Shown here in pieces: positions 5,144 through 9,041 of a DNA stretch of 9,041 nucleotides. Origin of the DNA: Candidatus Krumholzibacteriia bacterium (lineage in GTDB: Bacteria; Krumholzibacteriota; Krumholzibacteriia; Krumholzibacteriales; Krumholzibacteriaceae). The DNA lies in contig JAQVGR010000041.1 of the NCBI GenBank assembly GCA_028696635.1, positions 1 through 9,041 on the forward strand, given 5' to 3'. Made by a program: the position numbers and the translations under genes. The stretch's first letter is position 1. Each line of letters starts with the position of its first letter. Below the pieces are notes generated by a model. It ran no database searches and was not told the origin of the DNA. It saw nothing but the letters and a program-made list of their open reading frames with translations.

Positions 5144-7504
5144 CTATTTCTTCGCCATCATCTCCGCGTACGCCTTGACCGCCTCCCACTGGCCGTCGCC
5201 GTGGAGGCCGGCCTCCTCGAGGACCTTGTGAGCCTGGCCGCTGCCGAGGTAGTGGCCCTTGCCGAAGGCATGCAGGGTCCGCCGGCGGCCCTCGGCGGAG
5301 GCGATCCAGCGCAGCATCGTCGGCAGGGTGAATCCGGTGATCCCCATCGCCTCCAGGGCGAAGGCCTCGGGGAAGATCGCCCGCTGCTCGTCCTCGGGGA
5401 GCAGGTCGAACAGCTCGGCGCTGGATACGTAGAAGATGTTCATGTTGTAGCCGGCCTTGTCGATCCGCGGAAGGACCTCCTCGACGAAGGTGTTCGTCAC
5501 GCCGCTCTCCTGCAGGACGAGGGTGCCGTGGTACGGTTTCTTCGCGCGGTCGCCCTTTCGCAGCGCATAGACACCCTTGATCGAGGCGGTCGCCGGGGGC
5601 AGGCCGAGCGCTGCGCGGTCGAAGATCTTCTCGTTCGGCCGCGTGACGAACGGCGCCACGAGCGCCGGGCGCTTCCTCAGCGCGGCGACGACCGTCGGGT
5701 AGAGCTCCTGCGGATCCCACGGGGTCAGCGTGATCATCACGCCGCGGGGGAAGTTCTCCTGCAGCAGCTGCAGCGCCTGCGGGTCGGCGTGGGTCGGGCC
5801 GTCCTCGCCGGTCTTGAGCCCCGCGTGGGCGCAGACGATGATCCACGGGTTGTACGGCTCGCCGTTGTACTCGTGCTTGGCCTGCTGGCCGATCCCGTGC
5901 AGGCGCGCCGTGATGTGGGAGAGGGCGGCGATGAAGGCGCCGTACGACGAGCCGGCTCCTATGTGCGAGCCGAAGGCCGATATCCCCGCCATGATCCCGC
6001 CGATCGCGTCCTCGCAGATCCCCCCGATCGAGAGCATCCGCGCGCCGGGATTGGAGACGGCGTTGAAGTACCCTCCGGGGAACCCCTTGCCGGTGACGTC
6101 GATGCTGGTGGAGCCGAGCAGGTCGGCCGCCGCGGCGAGGAAGGCGCCGCCGGAGAGGTGGTTGAGATGGTTCAGGGCCTGGCCGAGCGCGCCGCGCAGG
6201 GTCTGCTGGGAGCCCGGCTCGTAACGGCACGAGTCGGGGATCGCCTCGGGGGTGACCGACGGGGCGTAGACCCTGGATATGTCGGGGGCCCCCTCGCGCC
6301 TGGCGCGGCCCAGCTTGACGAGGCGGCGGTCGGCCTCGGCGAGACGCTTGCCGAAGAAGGCGGGGATCTCCTCGTTCTTCTCGAGCATCGAGCGGATCAC
6401 CATCAGGTGGTCCCAGTAGCAGGCCTCGATGTTCGCGGGGGTCTTGTCGCCGCAGAAGCGGGGGAACTCCATCCCGAACCGGGCCTCGGTGGGGTCGAGG
6501 GTCTGGCAGAACTCGCCGGAGCAGAAGTCGTGGCCCGCGCCGTGAGACTTGCGTCCCTCGATCCCGTACTGCCATCCCTTGACCGTGCGGTAGACGATCG
6601 CCGTGGGCTGGCCGTTGACGTGCTGCATCGCGTACTTCTGCGCGCTCAGGACCTGCTCGATATCCTTGCCGTCCTCGACGAGGATCACGTTCCAGTCGTG
6701 GAGGTAGCAGAAGTCGACCGGGTTCCACTGCACGTACTCGCCCGGCGTCTCGCCGTCGCGGCAGACGCGGTTCGAGTCGATCGACGCCTGGTTCCAGTCC
6801 ACGTGCATCATGATGTTCCACATCTGGGCGGTGGCGGCCGCGGCGAGCGCCTCGCTGACGCGCCCCGGGGTCATCCCGCCCTCCCCCTCGAGGACGTGGA
6901 CGAACGGGGCGTTCTTGCCGTAGGTGTCCATCGCGCCGAAGGCGAGGCCGAAGCTCGTCGGCACGCCTACACCCGAGGCGCCGGTCGAGAGCTTCACGAA
7001 CGGCGTGAGCGGCGTCGGATGGCCGTCGAGCGGCTTCGCCTCGAACTTGCGGAAGAGCGGGGTCTCCTGCGTCGGGTTGCGCCGGAAGCCGAGCATGTCC
7101 TCCAGGCGCAGCTGGCGGTCGGGGCCTGGCAGGAGCTCGGGGCGCGAGAGGCGGCAGACCTCGTTGCGCATCGCCCACATCGCGTACAGGCCCATCGCCT
7201 TGTGGCCCGCGGCGTAGGAGAGCAGGTCGTTCTCGCGGCACTCGGGGTCGCCGATCCGGTAGCTCATCGTCGAGAAGAGCAGCCCCTCGACGATCCGTCC
7301 CGACGAGATGCTCCCCCCGGGATGCCCCGACTTCGGGACGAAGTTGTAGAGGATCCCGCAGAGCGAGCGGTAGAGCATGTCGTAATCGTCGAACATCCGT
7401 ATCCATTCATCCGAGACGCCGCTCGAGTTCTCCTTGTTGATCTCGACGTAGTAGCCGCGGCGCGGACCGAAAGCGAACTTCTTCTGGGTCTTTTTCGACG
7501 ACAC
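5144..7504 (-). CDS. Long transketolase-type thiamine-diphosphate enzyme
   Basis: This 786-residue cytoplasmic enzyme is predicted to move two-carbon units between sugar phosphates (pentose phosphate or Calvin-type pathways). Motifs follow transketolase order. 'KSGHPGGS' (58-65) carries the active-site His. 'EGEGGMTPGR' (206-215) with 'DWNQ' (236-239) stands where the ThDP/Mg2+ GDG...N motif lies. 'CEDAIGGIMAGI' (497-508) supplies the catalytic Glu498 of the pyrimidine domain. 'EDGPTHADP' (567-575) is the second signature. 'GKGHYLGSGQAHKVL' (748-762) falls in the C-terminal domain. Classical enzymes such as E. coli TktA have about 660 residues, so this is about 120 longer. The extra length lies in the N-terminus, the 115-160 stretch and the inter-domain region around 320-430. 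It may be a divergent transketolase subfamily with altered substrates. GTG 7504 is chosen because AGGAGG lies seven bases upstream. It appears to be monocistronic. Confidence 0.9.
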   Translation of the reverse strand: MSSKKTQKKFAFGPRRGYYVEINKENSSGVSDEWIRMFDDYDMLYRSLCGILYNFVPKSGHPGGSISSGRIVEGLLFSTMSYRIGDPECRENDLLSYAAGHKAMGLYAMWAMRNEVCRLSRPELLPGPDRQLRLEDMLGFRRNPTQETPLFRKFEAKPLDGHPTPLTPFVKLSTGASGVGVPTSFGLAFGAMDTYGKNAPFVHVLEGEGGMTPGRVSEALAAAATAQMWNIMMHVDWNQASIDSNRVCRDGETPGEYVQWNPVDFCYLHDWNVILVEDGKDIEQVLSAQKYAMQHVNGQPTAIVYRTVKGWQYGIEGRKSHGAGHDFCSGEFCQTLDPTEARFGMEFPRFCGDKTPANIEACYWDHLMVIRSMLEKNEEIPAFFGKRLAEADRRLVKLGRARREGAPDISRVYAPSVTPEAIPDSCRYEPGSQQTLRGALGQALNHLNHLSGGAFLAAAADLLGSTSIDVTGKGFPGGYFNAVSNPGARMLSIGGICEDAIGGIMAGISAFGSHIGAGSSYGAFIAALSHITARLHGIGQQAKHEYNGEPYNPWIIVCAHAGLKTGEDGPTHADPQALQLLQENFPRGVMITLTPWDPQELYPTVVAALRKRPALVAPFVTRPNEKIFDRAALGLPPATASIKGVYALRKGDRAKKPYHGTLVLQESGVTNTFVEEVLPRIDKAGYNMNIFYVSSAELFDLLPEDEQRAIFPEAFALEAMGITGFTLPTMLRWIASAEGRRRTLHAFGKGHYLGSGQAHKVLEEAGLHGDGQWEAVKAYAEMMAKK

Positions 7505-7511
7505 GATCGAG

Positions 7512-7517
7512 CCTCCT
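7512..7517 (-). promoter_or_regulatory. Ribosome binding site fixing the GTG start of the transketolase
   Basis: AGGAGG on the minus strand lies seven bases before GTG 7504. This near-ideal match and spacing supports a GTG start. Confidence 0.85.
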
Positions 7518-7540
7518 GTTTCTCGTACCCGGCATCCTGC

Positions 7541-7562
7541 GTCCCGGACCGCCGGCCGGGAC
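7541..7562 (-). other. Small hairpin in the transketolase 5' leader
   Basis: GTCCCGG (7541-7547) and CCGGGAC (7556-7562) form a 7-bp stem in the roughly 78-base leader between promoter and start codon. It resembles no riboswitch I recognise and may only stabilise the mRNA. Confidence 0.35.
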
Positions 7563-7589
7563 TCGGGATTAGTGTATATACGGAAAATT

Positions 7590-7619
7590 ACTATATATCA
7601 GAAGCGCCGCGGATGTCAA
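7590..7619 (-). promoter_or_regulatory. Near-consensus promoter of the transketolase gene
   Basis: On the minus strand, TTGACA (7619-7614) is followed after 18 bases by TATAGT (7595-7590), within an AT-rich patch TATATAGTAATTTT. A TATATA at 16-base spacing is the alternative -10. This is the best promoter match in the window and suggests strong expression. Confidence 0.68.
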
Positions 7620-7621
7620 CC

Positions 7622-7659
7622 GGGTAGCGAGCGGGGAGCGGGGTAGCGAGCGGGGAGCG
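7622..7659. repeat. Two exact tandem copies of a 19-bp unit
   Basis: GGGTAGCGAGCGGGGAGCG at 7622-7640 is repeated exactly at 7641-7659. The repeat lies in the divergent intergenic region between the transketolase promoter and the NAT gene. Each unit also contains two related GAGCGGG-like steps. It could be a recent slippage duplication or a double protein-binding site. Confidence 0.85.
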
Positions 7660-7704
7660 GGCGAAGAGGCGCCTGCCGATATTCCGCCTGGTTTCCCGAG
7701 GCCG

Positions 7705-7755
7705 GGTCTGCTATAGTCGCCTGCTGTCGCAGACCGTCCCCGCCGACCGGCGGGG
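7705..7755 (+). promoter_or_regulatory. Putative -10 box and leader hairpin of the NAT gene
   Basis: TATAGT (7712-7717) is a good -10, but no convincing -35 lies 16-18 bases upstream. It is flanked by GGTCTGC (7705-7711) and GCAGACC (7729-7735), a perfect 7-bp inverted repeat that could be an operator or an early RNA hairpin. A second hairpin, CCCCGCC/GGCGGGG (7738-7744 and 7749-7755), lies just before the GAGG ribosome binding site (7761-7764). Confidence 0.33.
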
Positions 7756-7770
7756 CGCACGAGGACGGGG

Positions 7771-8622
7771 ATGAAGGAAGCAGTCACAACCGACGGCGGC
7801 CGCACGGCGGCCGGGCTGTTCATGGATCATTTCGGGATCCCGGTCTGGGATCCCGACCTCGGCATGCTTTCCGCGGTCGTCTCGCATTTCTCCCGGATAC
7901 CGTACGAGAATGTCACCAAGATCATACGCAAGTTCGAAACCGGCGATCCCGACCGGATGCTCAGGGACCCTGTCGAGGTGATGCGGGGGTTCGTCGAGGA
8001 CCGGACGGGAGGGACCTGCTTCTCGCTCACCTGGTGCCTCGGCTCGATCCTCTCGGAGGCGGGGTTCCGCTGCCGCCCGGCGATGGCCGACATGAAGCGC
8101 CCCAATGTCCACTGCGCCCTCCTGGTATTCCTCGCGGAGCGCAGCTACCTCGTCGACCCCGGGTACCTCCTCGGCGAGCCGGTGCCGCTTGCCGGCGCCC
8201 CCGTCTCCGTATCGACCTCGTTCGGCGCGGTCGAGCTGCGCCCGCGCGGCGAGGCGAGCTGGGACCTCTTCACGACCGCGGGGGGGGAGCGCAAGTGGCG
8301 CTACCGCCTGCGCACGACCCCCGTATCGAAGGCCGCGTTCTTCCGCTACTGGCGCGATTCGTTCTCGCTCCCGATGATGAACTCCCTGCAGCTCACTAGA
8401 TTGACCGAGCGCGGCCACCTCTACGTGCGCGACCACCATCTGCGGTTCCAGGGCGCCGGGGAGAAGGTCAACGAGAACATCCGCTCCGTCCTCGAGCAGC
8501 GGATCGAGGCGGAGTTCGGGATCCCGGGGGAGATCACCGCCCGGGCGCGGGAGCACATCGAAAGGATGCGCGAGTCATGGCGCACGCACGCGCAGGCGCG
8601 CCGGCGCCCGGTCCTCCGGTAA
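7771..8622 (+). CDS. Arylamine N-acetyltransferase (NAT)-family protein
   Basis: This 283-residue cytoplasmic protein has the NAT fold, whose members move acyl groups from CoA to amines through a Cys-His-Asp triad. 'RIPYENVTKI' (42-51) is the N-terminal family block. 'GGTCFSLTW' (80-88) places the catalytic Cys at 83, 'NVHCALLV' (112-119) gives His114, and 'YLVDPGY' (126-132) gives Asp129. The His-Asp spacing of 15 and the total length match classical NATs. The usual Arg-Gly-Gly-x-Cys-x-Glu block is altered to GGTCFS, so the substrate may not be an arylamine. An acyl transfer or cyclisation role in secondary or lipid metabolism is equally possible. ATG 7771 has GAGG six bases upstream. Codons around 8280-8287 include a run of eight G. 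The end overlaps the next gene by 46 bases. Confidence 0.85.
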   Translation: MKEAVTTDGGRTAAGLFMDHFGIPVWDPDLGMLSAVVSHFSRIPYENVTKIIRKFETGDPDRMLRDPVEVMRGFVEDRTGGTCFSLTWCLGSILSEAGFRCRPAMADMKRPNVHCALLVFLAERSYLVDPGYLLGEPVPLAGAPVSVSTSFGAVELRPRGEASWDLFTTAGGERKWRYRLRTTPVSKAAFFRYWRDSFSLPMMNSLQLTRLTERGHLYVRDHHLRFQGAGEKVNENIRSVLEQRIEAEFGIPGEITARAREHIERMRESWRTHAQARRRPVLR

Positions 8623-9041
8623 AGCACGTCGCCGCACTGCTTCTCTCCCGGGGGATCGAGGCGGACAGGGTCATCGCGGGCGGGCTCGATCGGCTGGCCG
8701 GGCCGGTCGACTACCGCGGCCCGGAGCGCCCGTTCGAGGAGACCGACTACTACGAGAGGGAGATGGGCCCCGGCCTGCGGAGGCTCTTCGTCTCGTTCGA
8801 GCCGCTCGGCGAGGCGACTTCCCTCGTGCGGATCAAGCTCGCCGCGGCCCGGCTCGAGGCCGGATTTTCCGAGGGGGGCCGGCGGCGCGTCAACATAGAT
8901 CCGGGGTACATCGACTATTTCAAGCTCGTGCTCGCCTCGTTCAAGGAGGGGCCGCAGAAGATCTACCTCGGCGAGGGGGTCTGGGCCGACCCCGTCCTGC
9001 TCTTCGGGGACGGCGCGTGGCGCCCCCTGCCCTGGTCGTTC
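8577..9041 (+). CDS. DUF4416-family protein (3' truncated by window end)
   Basis: The frame is open from ATG 8577 to the window end, giving 155 residues of a protein of unknown function. The order 'RPFEETDYYEREMG' (about 52-65), 'RLFVSFEPL', 'GRRRVNIDPGYIDYFKLVLAS' (about 101-121, read in two adjoining parts) and 'KIYLGEGVWADPVLLF' matches my recollection of DUF4416, a small conserved protein found in several bacterial phyla. An N-terminal extension MAHARAGAPAPG precedes the usual 'PVK' beginning. The start overlaps the NAT gene by 46 bases. GAAAGGA about ten bases upstream is a possible ribosome binding site, and no better in-frame start exists before the conserved core. The overlap suggests one transcript with NAT, though no functional link is known. 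Confidence 0.82.
   Translation, partial: MAHARAGAPAPGPPVKHVAALLLSRGIEADRVIAGGLDRLAGPVDYRGPERPFEETDYYEREMGPGLRRLFVSFEPLGEATSLVRIKLAAARLEAGFSEGGRRRVNIDPGYIDYFKLVLASFKEGPQKIYLGEGVWADPVLLFGDGAWRPLPWSF

Noticed and set aside
5022..7406. A 794-codon open frame on the minus strand within the transketolase gene, and an 808-codon one on the plus strand at 5201-7627
   Set aside because: Both are rich in Arg/Gly/Pro or Val/Asp/Arg with no recognisable domain. They arise from GC-biased third positions opposite or offset to the transketolase frame, which has all family motifs and a strong ribosome binding site.
7569..7823. An 84-codon minus-strand frame in the region between transketolase and NAT
   Set aside because: It covers the 19-bp tandem repeat and the start of the NAT gene and lies upstream of the transketolase promoter; no ribosome binding site or domain supports it.
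8280..8287. Run of eight G inside the NAT gene as a phase-variation site
   Set aside because: It is short, encodes ordinary Ala-Gly-Gly codons in frame, and six- and seven-G runs are common in this GC-rich DNA. The frame is intact, so nothing shows switching.

Overview
The window is GC-rich bacterial DNA with G/C-biased third codon positions, short AT-rich intergenic promoter islands and dense coding. It holds eight real genes, two of them cut by the window ends. Two exported proteins carry clear bacterial lipoprotein signals, -35/-10 elements resemble the sigma-70 consensus, and terminators are GC-rich hairpins, mostly without a U-run. The mix of a tricorn-like peptidase, a FAS1 lipoprotein, a membrane-fused spermidine-synthase-like protein and a DUF4416 protein suggests an uncultured or deep-branching Gram-negative lineage, for example a candidate phylum of the FCB group or a delta-proteobacterial relative. 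The sequence alone does not settle this, and there is no rRNA or tRNA gene to help.

Layout: (1) 2-199 (+), the C-terminus of an S41/tricorn-like peptidase, followed by two GC hairpins. (2) 434-1135 (+), a fasciclin-domain lipoprotein behind an AT-rich promoter island with a perfect 10-bp-arm palindrome. (3) 1259-1876 and 1873-3414 (+), tandem paralogous membrane proteins overlapping by ATGA. The first is only the membrane half; the second is the membrane half fused to a spermidine-synthase-like Rossmann domain. A strong bidirectional terminator follows. (4) 3511-4650 (-), a trypsin-like serine protease lipoprotein, and 4814-5050 (+), a divergently transcribed 78-aa cytoplasmic protein that matches the protease's N-terminal module. 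(5) 5144-7504 (-), a long transketolase-type ThDP enzyme with a near-consensus promoter. (6) 7771-8622 and 8577-9041 (+), an arylamine N-acetyltransferase-family protein overlapping a DUF4416 protein that runs off the window.

The genes do not form one pathway. The likely transcription units are the peptidase end, the fasciclin gene alone, the two membrane paralogs, the protease alone, the 78-aa gene alone, the transketolase alone, and NAT plus DUF4416. The best candidate for an undescribed small system is the protease and its divergent solo N-module. They share an intergenic region that holds a near-palindrome over one promoter and an eight-base G run inside the spacer of the other. Other points of note are an identical 33-bp hairpin repeat 4.8 kb apart and two genes whose promoters sit so close to the ATG that their mRNAs would be leaderless. 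No CRISPR array, insertion sequence, RNA gene or gene-free stretch over 300 bases was seen; the longest gap is 7505-7770.
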